DNA of 64,000 nucleotides from Sporopachydermia quercuum (lineage: Eukaryota > Ascomycota > Sporopachydermiomycetes > Sporopachydermiales > Sporopachydermiaceae). The translations under genes were made by a program, and so were the position numbers. The DNA lies in NCBI GenBank assembly GCA_001599295.1, contig BCGN01000001.1:2046001-2110000 (forward strand), given 5' to 3'. Every line of letters begins with the position of its first letter. The stretch's first letter is position 1. This document shows, piece by piece, positions 1 to 11,130 of the stretch. The notes beneath the pieces are model-generated. The model saw only the letters and a list, made by a program, of their open reading frames with translations, did no database searches and was not told the DNA's origin.

Positions 1-344
1 TAGGAGAAATTTCTAAAAAATTAGCAGTCTTTTCATTCAATTACTATGAGGAAAGATGGTAAAAGATTGAGATAAACTTTATTTTAGTAGTGGTANACCA
101 GTAAGGAAATCCACACATCCCGTCCATCCTCCATAAAAGTTCATAGGAGTTGTTTCTTGTATTAAGACAAAATCAACAGACACTTTTCTTTTTCTTTTTA
201 CCCCATACTGAAAGATACAATTTTGAGTAAAAGAGTTTGAATGAATTGGTGGTATAATAACAATACTTTTGCATATACTTGGAACTACTAAGTATTGGTG
301 GAACCAAATAAATAAATAGGTCATTAATAATTATTGAGGTCATA
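1..344. other. upstream region of SDH2
   Basis: No convincing coding sequence is visible. The short minus-strand frames here have no recognisable domain. The right-hand part is the SDH2 promoter and leader and carries two ATTGGTGG boxes. Confidence 0.5.
245..301 (-). promoter_or_regulatory. pair of CCAAT boxes upstream of SDH2
   Basis: ATTGGTGG occurs twice, at 245-252 and 294-301, which is CCACCAAT on the other strand. The copies are 49 bp apart and lie 100 and 51 bp before the SDH2 ATG. The CCAAT core is the site of the Hap2/3/4/5 complex, which activates respiratory genes including SDH genes in other yeasts. The sequence shows the repeated box; its use here is inference. Confidence 0.4.
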
Positions 345-1178
345 ATGTTCAAGACCACTACTCGATTAACAGCTTCGTTAGCATCGCAAGTTGCTAACAG
401 TTACAGTCGACACATTGTTTCTAAGTCAGCATTACGTGGACTTGCTACAGTTGCAGCTGATAAGCCACCAAGAATTAAGAAGTTCAAGATTTACCGATGG
501 AATCCAGATACCCCAGAAGAAAAGCCAGAAATGAAGACTTACGAAATCAATTTGAATGAATGCGGTCCCATGGTTTTAGATGCTTTATTAAAGATCAAGA
601 ATGAACAAGATTCTACTTTGACATTTAGAAGATCTTGCCGTGAAGGTATTTGTGGTTCTTGTGCCATGAATATTGGTGGTACCAACACATTAGCTTGTTT
701 ATGTAAAATTGAGCAAGATCACAGCAAGGAATTGAAGATCTATCCCTTACCACACATGTTCGTTGTCAGAGATTTAGTTCCTGATCTTACTCATTTCTAC
801 AAGCAATACAAATCTATTCAACCATATTTACAGAGAGATACCGTTCCAGAAGATGGAACCGAGAACCGGCAATCCATTGCTGACAGAAAGAAGCTCGATG
901 GTCTTTATGAATGTATCTTATGTGCATGCTGCTCTACATCATGTCCTTCATACTGGTGGAATCAACAAGAGTATTTGGGACCTGCAGTTTTAATGCAAGC
1001 TTTCAGATGGATGATTGATTCAAGAGATGAAGCTACTGCTGCCAGAAAAGAAATGCTTCAAAATTCTATGTCTGTCTACAGATGTCACACCATTATGAAC
1101 TGTTCAAGAACGTGTCCTAAGGGTCTTAACCCTGGTTTAGCTATTGCTGAAATTAAGAAGAGCATGGCTTTTGCTTAA
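345..1178 (+). CDS. SDH2: succinate dehydrogenase iron-sulfur subunit, mitochondrial
   Basis: This is the iron-sulfur subunit of respiratory complex II (succinate:ubiquinone reductase) in the mitochondrial inner membrane; it passes electrons from the flavin of Sdh1 to ubiquinone. The frame has 277 residues and no intron. The first ~35 residues are rich in Arg, Ser and Thr without acidic residues, as in a matrix presequence. The 2Fe-2S domain has [16 protein letters not shown] with Cys98, Cys103, Cys106 and Cys118. The second domain holds the 4Fe-4S and 3Fe-4S ligands in [12 protein letters not shown] (190-201) and the [12 protein letters not shown] segment (247-258). Length matches yeast Sdh2 and all cluster cysteines are present. 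Arginine is mostly AGA, as in strongly expressed yeast genes. Two CCAAT-type boxes lie just upstream. Confidence 0.97.
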   Translation: MFKTTTRLTASLASQVANSYSRHIVSKSALRGLATVAADKPPRIKKFKIYRWNPDTPEEKPEMKTYEINLNECGPMVLDALLKIKNEQDSTLTFRRSCREGICGSCAMNIGGTNTLACLCKIEQDHSKELKIYPLPHMFVVRDLVPDLTHFYKQYKSIQPYLQRDTVPEDGTENRQSIADRKKLDGLYECILCACCSTSCPSYWWNQQEYLGPAVLMQAFRWMIDSRDEATAARKEMLQNSMSVYRCHTIMNCSRTCPKGLNPGLAIAEIKKSMAFA

Positions 1179-1753
1179 ACGGAATAAATGGTATTGAAAA
1201 TTAAGCATTTGGTTACTATTTACCTGGGTTCTTCTTTAGATATTGTTTTGTCGCTGAAATACTGGGTAATTTTTAGCCGACTACAATTTTAAAAAGATAT
1301 TGGTTGAACACTTATTTTTGTAGTCATATATTTATTTATTATTTATTTATTTTCCCTTCATAATTCATCTGTTTATTCAAATAAATTTCATTGTTCATCA
1401 TTAAATTTCCTCCATTCTTATTCTTAATTACTTTCAATGACTTGAGCCAACTTTTCTACCATTGGTTGGTCATTATTCTTAACCGGACAGGAATTTTTCG
1501 GAATTTTGTTTGTCTAATGTCCTATGTTACTCTGGATATTAATTGATTATGTGATCCATAATTATAAGATATTGTTGATGTAATCAGTAGCAATCACTTC
1601 TTCTACAGTTCTGGATTAGTCTAGATAAGCGTAATCTTTTCCAAAGTATCAAATCAAATAGATACCTACAATATGCTACGATAAATTAATTTAGGTAATA
1701 ATTGAACATTTTGAAGTATGAAATTCGGATTTGCAGTAATCGACTAGTTAGAA
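1179..1753. other. intergenic, SDH2 to ATG10
   Basis: AT-rich, with TTTATT runs around 1328-1352 just after SDH2 that probably belong to its 3' end. I see no gene or RNA. Confidence 0.4.
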
Positions 1754-2336
1754 ATGTATCTAACTAAGGAAGAGTTCAATGATCTCATTGAGACGTATTA
1801 TAAAGAGGTCATTCCTAAGAGATCAGTAAGACATCTGGTGAGAGTCGAACTGAAGTATAATCCTGATCCTTCATTACATTTTATCATAAACAATGACAAC
1901 ATAATTTTAGATATTGATATAGTCTACCATCCTTCGTATTTATGTCCAGTTCTGTACTTTTCAGTACTTAAAATATCATCTGACGAATATGGATTTGAAA
2001 GTCNAACAACGATAACAGCTATTGATGAGCTTCAATCTCAATACATAAGCCCAGAAGTACATCAGGGCTCGGTGTGGAACGGAACGGCACCTCTGGTCAC
2101 TCAAAGTGTATGTTTACGATGAATCTACCATTTATATTGAGCGCAGTAGCAGTCCTCTAACAATCCTTTAGGAACATTTATATACACGATTACCTTGTTT
2201 TTTCATTCATCCATGTGATACTAATGATCTTATGGAGAGCATTCTGGCTGATAACAAATCACNATATATGGACTTATGGACCTCAATTTATTTCCAGGCT
2301 ATCGGAATTTATATCNAAATTGTTGACCACCAATGA
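1754..2336 (+). CDS. ATG10: Atg10, E2-like enzyme for Atg12-Atg5 conjugation (one intron)
   Basis: Atg10 transfers the ubiquitin-like Atg12 from the E1 Atg7 to Atg5 during autophagosome formation. Exon 1 is 1754-2107 and exon 2 is 2172-2336, giving 172 residues against about 167 in S. cerevisiae. The 64-nt intron starts GTATGT at 2108, has CTCTAAC at 2155-2161 and ends TTTAG at 2171; splicing is phase 0. Exon 1 has the family's PVLYF strand (YHPSYLCPVLYF). Exon 2 reads EHLYTRLPCFFIHPCDTNDL, with the HPC active-site cysteine, then a Trp-containing tail (DLWTSIYFQAIGIY). Unspliced, exon 1 runs to a stop at 2122 and the active site is lost. Single Ns fall at 2004, 2263 and 2316; the last makes an NAA codon three-quarters compatible with sense. 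Assignment rests on motifs and length. Confidence 0.85.
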
Positions 2337-2846
2337 TTTGGGATATATGTGCTAGACAATATTCACAATTATTCAATTAAAATATATCCAAGTCCCCTGT
2401 TTGATTGTTTATCAAGCTGTGCATTCNTACTCACAACCCAATCAAGATGGTGTTTCTGATGGAGTTATTTTGATTATATAATCAACAAAGATCTGCCACT
2501 CCTTTTGCGTTTGTGCTCCCTAAAATGGGACGCACATATCTTTAACGCCACGAGTGAAATTAATCAATAGATAAACAAGATGACCTATTGATTTCTACGG
2601 TGTACTGTATTGAATTTAACTTGAATATATAATATAACTCATGATGTTTACGCGTATTTGAGAGTGCACTATTAAAGAGGAAATATATTAATTGATGAAC
2701 AGTTCAATCTGCGTTATCTTATCATTGTCATTGTCATCAGCATAAGGGAAACATAATCCTTTATTATTATTCCAAGGTTCAACATATTCATCGTAACAGC
2801 ATCAATCATTCTACAACACTTGTTCACATAACCCATCTTCTACAAA
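2337..2846. other. intergenic, ATG10 to GOS1
   Basis: AT-rich spacer holding the ATG10 3' end and the GOS1 promoter. I see nothing else in it. Confidence 0.4.
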
Positions 2847-3605
2847 ATGTCAACTTTCCCACAACTGAGATCTCAGGTGAGAAATCTAGAGTCTAAGACT
2901 TCATCCCTGCTATCAGATTTATCTTCATTTGTTCAATCAACAACGTCTTCTGCTACTGAAGATGAAACCCACTTATTAAATGAACTGCAATCAACCATCG
3001 ATAAAGTATGTATATAAGTCTCAGTTTGTTATAGCTATTAGTAGTATAGTATAAAATTACCGCACATCTATCTAATGGATATATCATGCTAACGTTTCTA
3101 GCGTACTGAACTGTTACAAGCATTAACAAGAATTGTCGATTCTGACCCTTCAACACCGGCAACCAAACTACAGCAATTGCATAGACACAAAGAAATACTA
3201 GCAGAGCAGACTCAAGATTTTATTCGAATGAAAGAAGCTATCAAAGATGAAAGGGCGCGTACAAATCTTTTATTTTCTGTCAGAAGTGATATAGAAACCC
3301 ATCGCAATAGAGGTGTCCCAAGAGAAACATCCGAAGCTGATTATATGGGAAGTGAAAGAGGAGCAATTGATTCAGCTTTGGGTGTTGCAGATAGATTAAT
3401 TGCCCAAGCATTTGAGACTCGTGAAGAGTTTAGTAGACAAAGTGCGGTATTAAGTAACGCTCAAAGAAGAATGTGGAATACAATTAACCAAATACCTGGT
3501 ATAAATACTATCATATCAAAGGTTAATACGAGAAAGAAAAGAGATAGTTTGATCATGGCTGCTCTGATTACCACTTGTATTTTATTCTTGTTTTTCATTA
3601 GGTAA
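2847..3605 (+). CDS. GOS1: Gos1-type Golgi SNARE (one intron)
   Basis: Gos1 (GOS28) is a Qb-SNARE for fusion of retrograde vesicles within the Golgi. Exon 1 is 2847-3005 (MSTFPQLRSQVRNLESKTSS...) and exon 2 is 3102-3605, giving 220 residues; yeast Gos1 has 223. The 96-nt intron has donor GTATGT at 3006, TGCTAAC at 3087-3093 and acceptor TTCTAG at 3101, splicing in phase 0 after Asp-Lys. The N-terminal part forms the regulatory helices, with ETHLLNELQS and RHKEILAEQTQDF. The SNARE helix covers about residues 120-195 (ERGAIDSALGVADRLIAQAF, NAQRRMWNTINQIPG), followed by a basic stretch KVNTRKKRD and one C-terminal transmembrane segment (LIMAALITTCILFLFFIR). The order and length fit a tail-anchored SNARE. 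Confidence 0.93.
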
Positions 3606-5294
3606 TGGAATTTGGACCAGGAGAACTAGGCGAATGATGAGGAAGAAGACTATGAAATAAAAAGAGCTGTTTCAACATTGTTTTGGAATTATGGATGAAG
3701 TGCGCCCGAACGTAGAGTGCAACGATATGAAAAAAGAGTCTTTTTTGAATATGCCAATATCAACGTTATTCTATTAATTTCATCATTTTTGATAAGAAAG
3801 AATAAATGATTGATTGCTTGGATCAAATAAACATCAAATATCTGGGAAGAGGAAAATGCGTATTTGTACATCATAAGAGAGAAAATCCTCGCGTGATGAA
3901 ATGTTGATTGGCCATGCCATTTCGACATATTCAGGAATAGAATTAGTATTTCAAATAGTAATAATATATATAAAACAAAGGGAGAGGCAATACGACAAAT
4001 AAAGTAATCATAATCAATAAACAACAACATTTTTCACGAAGCATATAATAGTTCTTCTACTGCCAATGCAATATAAATAATACGTCAAGCGATATGAGTT
4101 ATTACTGATGCACTACTTCACAACTGCACATTCTGTATGGAATCAGTAACGATAGTATTATCAATCTACTATCTATTCTTGCTTGCAATTTCAAATACTG
4201 TGGAATAGTAAACGGAAGAATAAGAATAAATGCAATAGATTGGTTACCTATTATTTGAAACAATCGACAACATAAAATGGTCAAGGATTCAGTTTGCGAT
4301 GATATAATACTTTATCCCTTCAAGCGAAAATACAGGATTGAGATTGTACGAGTCTCGATTAATTCCTATCAAAGAAACCACTGCACATCTTACACATTCA
4401 ACACACTTTACATGCTTAAATACAACTGTAGACAATTATGGAAAACCCATAAGATATGCGTACTTCTGTTTATGTATTTTTATCAAACTGCGTTTAGACG
4501 ACGGGGGTTGTAAAGTATCATAGCCTTTTTACTATACCTGTTACTCCACCAACAATTCGATAATATTGAACAAAGAAAGAGAGGAATCTAGCAGTCAATT
4601 TTCTCAAAGGATAATTATCACGTACTTCAGCAGTCACTTGATAAGTAATCTCAATCTATATGTATTCCTCAATCTGTATTATTAGTTATCTTAAATAGCT
4701 TTCAATTACCATTGTCAATAGTCATAAACGAAACAATGAAACTAGCGACTGATCTGCCATGGTGTGAATGGTAGATCGTGAGCATGCTATATACTAATGC
4801 TGATAAAAGCACTATTTATAATAAATAATGTCTACTCATATCATGAATAATACCATAAATTCTTCATTCAATTAACTATAATCATTCATGCTTTCATATG
4901 GGAAGGCCCATTCTAAAACATTNAATGAACACGAGGCGCTAGCAAACCTGGCACAACCATACAAAATGAATACAAACAGAAAGAAAGGGAAAAGTTTAGT
5001 AGATGATTATATTGTCTTATTTCTGCTATGCGTTTAGTATCATCTTCCTATTACCATTTGGTTTGATTTGACCTTAGTAGTTTCATAATCATTAGCAAAT
5101 ACACTCTGTTTAATATATCAGATATTCTTCTTTCTTTCCAACCCTTATTCTCACTCCTTCTACCACATATCATTTTATATTCATTATTTCATTATTAACT
5201 ACATAATAAGTAGCACCAGCTGAATTTAAAGCCAAAAATGCACTTTTTTAACGCTATCCTTCTTTTATCACCTTACCCTAAAATTAATTACATT
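3606..5294. other. intergenic between convergent 3' ends of GOS1 and the aquaporin gene
   Basis: 1.7 kb of AT-rich sequence without a convincing reading frame; the few short frames have no domain or codon pattern like the flanking genes. A weak U5-loop-like string at 4523-4532 was examined and rejected. Confidence 0.4.
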
Positions 5295-6296
5295 CTAAGC
5301 CGTAAATACCTTTTTATCATTCCCCCTATCATTCAAGTCCTTCTTACCAAATCTCTTTTGTAAATAATTAATACCAAAATAAGCTTGATTCACAGGAGAA
5401 TCCATACCAGCATAGATAAAGAAATCATAAATAAGACCTCCCAAGAAGCAGCCAATAAAAGGAACAACAATTGGAATCCAGAAATAATAATCACCATTAG
5501 AAAACATATTACCACCGAATCCTAGAATAACAGCAGCTACCCTTGGACCGAAATCCCTTGCCATATTCAGAGCGAAACCAGTTTGCCATCCGAAACAGGA
5601 ACCAATTTCGTAAATCAATAGCCATAAACCGAAAGGTAACAGCTCCTTGGCCGGGAAATTCTTTTCATCTGTCAAAGCAAAAATGCCAATTTGTAGTAAA
5701 GCGGAGGCAACTAATTCTGAAACAACTTGAGCACCAGTTGGCAAGAAAGCGGCAGGGAACGTACAGAAGATACCTCCAGTTGTGTCTGCATCTCTAACAT
5801 TATAACCAGAGAAGTTATTCCATGCACTTTTGTATGTACCGAACACAATAAATGCTCCTAAGAATCCACCAAATAGCTGACTGAGGATATAAATAGGAAC
5901 TTTCTTCCATGGGAAACCTCTGAAAATAGCTGCGGATACACTTACCGCAGGATTTAAATGACCACCGGAAACACCACCAGAAACCCAGAAACCGAATGCA
6001 ACTGCAACACCCCAACTGAGATCAATAGCTAAGATAGATCCCATTTCGCCATCTGATAAAATCTTTTGGGCAACAACACCATTACCAAATACAACTAGGA
6101 TCATAGTACCTAGGAATTCAGCAAATGGTTCTCGTAGTGCAGTTTTGAATCTGAAGGCATATGACACTGCTTCAGGGTCAATTTCCACATTTTCATCATC
6201 CTCTATAGTAGTAAGGGAATTTTCCTGACGATTATTATAATCGGCCGGATATTCAGTTAGTTCTGATATTGGTTTTGAAAATTTGTGGTCTTCCAT
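5295..6296 (-). CDS. aquaglyceroporin (MIP family channel)
   Basis: This plasma-membrane channel of the MIP family probably passes glycerol or other small polyols. The 333 residues hold six hydrophobic segments between about 55 and 300. Loop B has the canonical half-helix SGGHLNPAVSV (NPA at 115-117). Loop E reads GFALNMARDFGPR, so the second motif is NMA (244-246) instead of NPA. Arg247 of the selectivity filter and Asp248, typical of glycerol facilitators rather than water-only channels, are kept. The N-terminal tail of ~50 residues is acidic and the C-terminal tail is short. It is smaller than S. cerevisiae Fps1 (669 residues), whose two boxes are also altered (NPS, NLA), so it is nearer the short fungal aquaglyceroporins. 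Two AGGGG elements lie about 300 bp upstream. The symbol is left open because orthology to Fps1 is not clear. Confidence 0.92.
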   Translation of the reverse strand: MEDHKFSKPISELTEYPADYNNRQENSLTTIEDDENVEIDPEAVSYAFRFKTALREPFAEFLGTMILVVFGNGVVAQKILSDGEMGSILAIDLSWGVAVAFGFWVSGGVSGGHLNPAVSVSAAIFRGFPWKKVPIYILSQLFGGFLGAFIVFGTYKSAWNNFSGYNVRDADTTGGIFCTFPAAFLPTGAQVVSELVASALLQIGIFALTDEKNFPAKELLPFGLWLLIYEIGSCFGWQTGFALNMARDFGPRVAAVILGFGGNMFSNGDYYFWIPIVVPFIGCFLGGLIYDFFIYAGMDSPVNQAYFGINYLQKRFGKKDLNDRGNDKKVFTA

Positions 6297-6590
6297 TATG
6301 CAATATATCTTTGTTGTTGCTGAAAAAACAATTATAATGCTCAGGAAAATTAAGAAAATTAAACAAATGGATTATACAAATCGTAATCAAAATAGCGAAA
6401 GCTGTATGTTGAAAAGCAATATATGGACAGAAGAAGAATAAAAGAGACAATAGACTACATATATAATAATATCCATAAAACAGAATCAAAGTTTGAAATT
6501 TGGGGAATTCTTAGTACGAACAGCAGAAATATGCTAGAAATCAAAAGAGTTAAATTTTTATTTACTGTTATATAGTTTCCTATTATAAGA

Positions 6591-6601
6591 AGGGGAAGGG
6601 G
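6591..6601 (+). promoter_or_regulatory. tandem AGGGG (STRE-like) upstream of the aquaglyceroporin gene
   Basis: AGGGG occurs at 6591-6595 and again at 6597-6601, about 300 bp before the aquaporin start. AGGGG is the stress response element core bound by Msn2/4 zinc fingers in S. cerevisiae. Stress or osmotic control would suit a glycerol channel, but the element is short and this is inference. Confidence 0.25.
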
Positions 6602-9600
6602 ATAAGCTGGGACCAACTTTCAAATATGGAGAGAAACCCGGAGAAACCCCAGGATGAAATATGGGAAAGTTGAACAACTGTATACGTAATAGACAATTAA
6701 ATTTCAAATTCAAAACTTTACTAAATATCTCGGAGAAATTTACTTAAATGTAGTAAATAATCCTTGGTGCCTTCTCCATAAATCCTGACTCAAGTAGAAA
6801 ATGTAATTTGGAACATGGAATTAAGTCATCGTTGAAGAAATAGGGTAATAACTTGTTAGCTAAATAAACAATAGTAGAAATCATAGAACATTTATGAATT
6901 AGCTTATCAAATAGTTAAGATCATCAATTCAAGTGTTCATTTTTGTTAGTGCTGATAATTTTCACTTCATTCGAAGGAATATTGTAACGTACATCTTGTA
7001 CTTTGAGTAGCAATAGTTTAGAGTTTTATATGACCTGAGATTACTGCAGGAATGGGTTACTGAAACATTAAAGCTCACAACCTTAATTCAAAGGATGATG
7101 AACCCAGTTATAGTCAGTACGTCATTGGTATATGTTCATGAAGAAATTCACAAGGCTAGGTAGCAAACTACCCCAAAGAGAGAATAGGCATGGACGTCTA
7201 CAATGCTCCGCCTTCATTAAGTACATAATTTTTCTGTTTGTATTATTCATTAGTCAAGATGGGGTTTGAGATCCATTCGAAGGTATATAACTTAACTTAT
7301 ACTTTTGACTACTGATTATTGATCTGTAATAAAAAATTTCAACTTCTTTTTGCTAATGGTACATACAATACTGTGTGTGAAGCTCCTAGTTATTATGTTC
7401 TTGTGAAGTGTGTACGCGTAAACAATTGTGCTTCAATCAACAGATTTCTAAGACAAAGTTATGATTTTGATAGTCATTTAGCTATATGTAAAGGAGCAGA
7501 GACCTAGAGGTGGTTCTCAAAACTCGACATGCCCTGTGTCTTTTTTCACTCCAACAAGATACCTGCAAGATCCAACATAAGTGGTTTCAATTTCAGCTTT
7601 GTTATTACATAGTAGTTCTTCATAATAGTGGATGCTCTCAAGTGAATAGGAGAAACCATTATCGGATTAATTCAAGTAATAAGCCAAACCCTAAATTTCT
7701 AACCCTCTTTTCGTTTTCTTCAAGTACTAACTTTAGTAGTTTCTATTTATTAGAACTAATATGTTAAGGGTTACATTAAAGTAAATAGAGAGAAGATCAA
7801 AATCGAACGTAAACTAAGAAAAGACATAAAGTATCAAATAATATAAATTTCACTGAATCGAAGAAGAAAAGTTGTATGGGACGGTGTTTAGGGAAATTTT
7901 TTCTTTACTTAACCCTTTCAAGTATCGAAGTGATATATGGAAAATGAAGTCATAGATGGCCAGGTGGATAAATAGACAATACTTTACTTCTTAAACTGTA
8001 CCTAAAATTCAAATATTCGATTAAAAGCTTGTTATTAATGCTACAGAGTTGTAGTTATAGAATATTCTGTTGAGTAGGACACCAGCACTTAAATATCACG
8101 TGGGCAGAGAAACACTCAAGTTTGAATAAAGGCGAGAAGCTAGTGCGTCATATTTATTTCATACCCAACAAGTTCAAGTATCATTAAGTACCCCTTCAAG
8201 TAGTAATTTTTTNAATGCTGCAGGGACATTTATTGGTTTGTTCAAAAGAATAGACAGAATAGAAAAATATTCTTTGTTATAATGTTACAGTTGACAACTG
8301 AAGTTTATTCTCAATCACGGTCGTCAATGTATTAACATATTGATCGTACAGAACACCAGAAAGTAGTATTTTCGTTTTAGTATAACCAACTGAAAATTAA
8401 TCCGATAATTTTCCGGTGTTTCCGGCGCGAGTTAACGTTCTTTCAACTGAAACTTTATCACATATACGGAAAGCAAGAATTAATAGTTTAAAGCTTATTT
8501 TGAGCTATGGGGCAGTGACAAGTTGAAGAATAGGATTAAAGTACTACTGATACATATTCATTATTCTGACGGATTAAATAAAACACCCTAATAACGAGAT
8601 ATATTTTCTCTGAATAGATTTTAAGCAATTGATCTAAATTGCTTTCGGGCTTCGGGCTACAAGAACCATTACTTCTCTACTGAAAAAGTATCATTCTTGA
8701 CTTCCCTCTAATCTCTCTAACAACTAGTTCCATTTTTATCCGTAGTAAAATCAGGCGAGAACTGCTAAAGTGCGCACTATAAATGACCATTTGGTCCAAG
8801 AGTGCGAAGAATGGAAAGCATTATAGAATCTTTCAGGGTTTATCCAATCAACATTTCATCTGGTTAGTTCGTTCAGAACATAACCTCGGTTTTTCAGATT
8901 CAGAATCAATAACTAAAGCACATTCTTACATTTGNCAACATACAATTAAGAGAGAAAGAAATAAACATCGGATGTGTCAACTGAAAATACCGAGAAGAAC
9001 GTCAGTGTAATGTGAGCTTGTTTACAAAGTATTGAAACCAGTGTACTATTTGGGACTCAGAATTCAATAATTACTGAATATGTTCATATTCGTACTCATA
9101 CTCATAGTCATATTTTAATTTAATCCACTATATCTTTGTAATTGTATTCTGTATTTGATGACTGATACAACACACCGTATTTTCGACTCTTACAGATTCC
9201 AAACTATCAAGGTTATCAGGGATATCATGACGGTTTAAAACTAATCAACAGAAGGGACATACAAAGCAACAAGAATTCAGATGTGAAATGTGGAGAAACC
9301 ATTATTATGTCCTTTGAGGCGGAACGTGATTGATACAAAATTATTCCAAGTTTCTTTGCTATTAAACAGAATCTGACAATAATTGTTCGCGATAGTAGAT
9401 ATAATTTCAAATTCAAATGAAACTACAGAAAATACATTTATGAAGCGACAGAAACAACAATCATCTCAAAAAAGAAAAAATTAAGATGATAAACAATAAA
9501 TGAGAAAGTAAATCATCAACCTACAAGTTATTTGCGCTTTGCTTGATATATATTCTTCTTGATTCACGCTCGCCCTAGTGTCTTTAATCTAAACGTTTGA

Positions 9601-9661
9601 TATATTCCTTGAATTTCCAAAATTTCTAGCAATCCATGCAAATATACGTATACAAAAATAC

Positions 9662-11130
9662 ATGATCTTGGATTTTAATGTGGATGATGGAGAATTGGGA
9701 TGTGATGAGCATGTTAATAGTCCTTATATAAGCATTAGTGAAACCGAACAAGAACAATTGAATACTTTATTAAGAAGNAACTAGTATTAGCCATTTATAT
9801 CCTTCATTCAATTGTTTGAATTAAGGAAATAGTTGAGAGCTAAGGTCGACCAAATTTGAACAATAATCTGGAGAATAATAGGAAGAAAGAATTGAAGGTT
9901 GGCATACGGATAAACTAGGGCGAAAGAGAAAAAATTATTCCGCTGGAGCGGTAATTACAGTTTTCAAAATAAAGTTTAGTAAGTTGATTTTATGAATCTA
10001 TTTTAAAGTTCCACCTCAGAAGAAGAGATATATGAACATGTGAAAATCAATAAAATAGAGTTCTTGCTATAGTTACAATCGAGTATGCCTCGCTTCCTAT
10101 TCAAATACACCAACCGAATAGGCTGAACATGATAACGATGAAATACAATTGAAAGAATTTGATCGCGTTTGTGAACACAGTTTCCAAAAAGTCAGTTATT
10201 TTCATAGGAAGAAAGGCTTAAATGAAATTGTGGGAGAATAAATGTGGTGCCCCTCAACTGCCTACACTAAATACTGGGGTATGTACTTTTTTCAAACTAC
10301 GAACGTTTTGCTGATGAATAAGGCAAAAATGAAAAATGTGGTCCAATGATTGGTGCAGTGAGAAATGGTACATCCCTACATTATTTTAGAATGGTTGACA
10401 ATAAGGGTGACGAATAGTCGTAATTGAATGTAGAATTATACGTTTTTACTTTTGTCCAGACAGCAAAACTGACAAGAAAGTACTATAAATTGCTTTCTAC
10501 GTTAAGGAAAATTTTAATTTCACTAAGAAAGATGAGAATTATAACAATGTAGTATGTAATTTGTCTAAACTATTCAACCACTCTGTTAAATCGTGGTATT
10601 CTGTTGACAGATCATTTGTTAGAATTCTACCAAGTCCGACAGTTTGATGAAATATTGCACTAAGCAAGTAGCCGTTCAAATCCGGAGAAGAAGGAAATAG
10701 CTTTACAATTGCAGAGAAGTTCTCGACCATAAAAGAGGAATCTCATAAACTGTCGTATTAAATCAATTGAACCCTTAAGAATATACTATTTGTCAAAGAT
10801 TAGTTGCTTTCAAATTACATGAAAGTAAGAGGAATCGAATAAACAACTGAGAACTCCTATTCTTACACTAAAATGGATTTGAATATTTACAGAGGAAATC
10901 AGGGAATAATATTGAAGAATTCATTTATATCATGACATGACAACAACTATTGCTGAGAGAACAGATGAAATTCAATTCTATCAAAGTGGTGAATAGCTCT
11001 CTTCGACGTTCTTAATTACAGAAATAATACTCTGGAAATAAACCACTGTTAAAAAAAGCTGACTTTGCAAATGAAGGATTTCTACTTTAAGTTATGCTTT
11101 ACTAACCGCGTTATATTACTTTCAGAGGAG
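9662..11130. pseudogene. possible decayed coding region, unidentified
   Basis: From an ATG at 9662 a stretch of 38 codons looks like an acidic protein start (NVDDGELGCDEHVNSPYISI). Further short open stretches with protein-like composition follow in different frames, for example GPMIGAVRNGTSLHYFRMVD near 10350 and NVVCNLSKLFNHSVKSWYSV near 10550. One minus-strand frame of 63 codons (10539-10730) overlaps the last of these, so even the strand is uncertain. A TACTAAC plus TTTCAG pair lies at 11100-11125. I do not recognise any family. This may be an old relic of an intron-bearing gene or chance openness in non-coding DNA. Confidence 0.2.

Noticed and set aside
4523-4532. GCCTTTTTAC resembling the U5 snRNA loop
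   Set aside because: The invariant U5 loop has four U residues (GCCUUUUAC), here five; the flanking stem is broken and no good Sm site follows.
7725-7735. TACTAAC followed directly by TTTAG
   Set aside because: Branch to acceptor is shorter than in all real introns of this window and no exon pair joins in frame.
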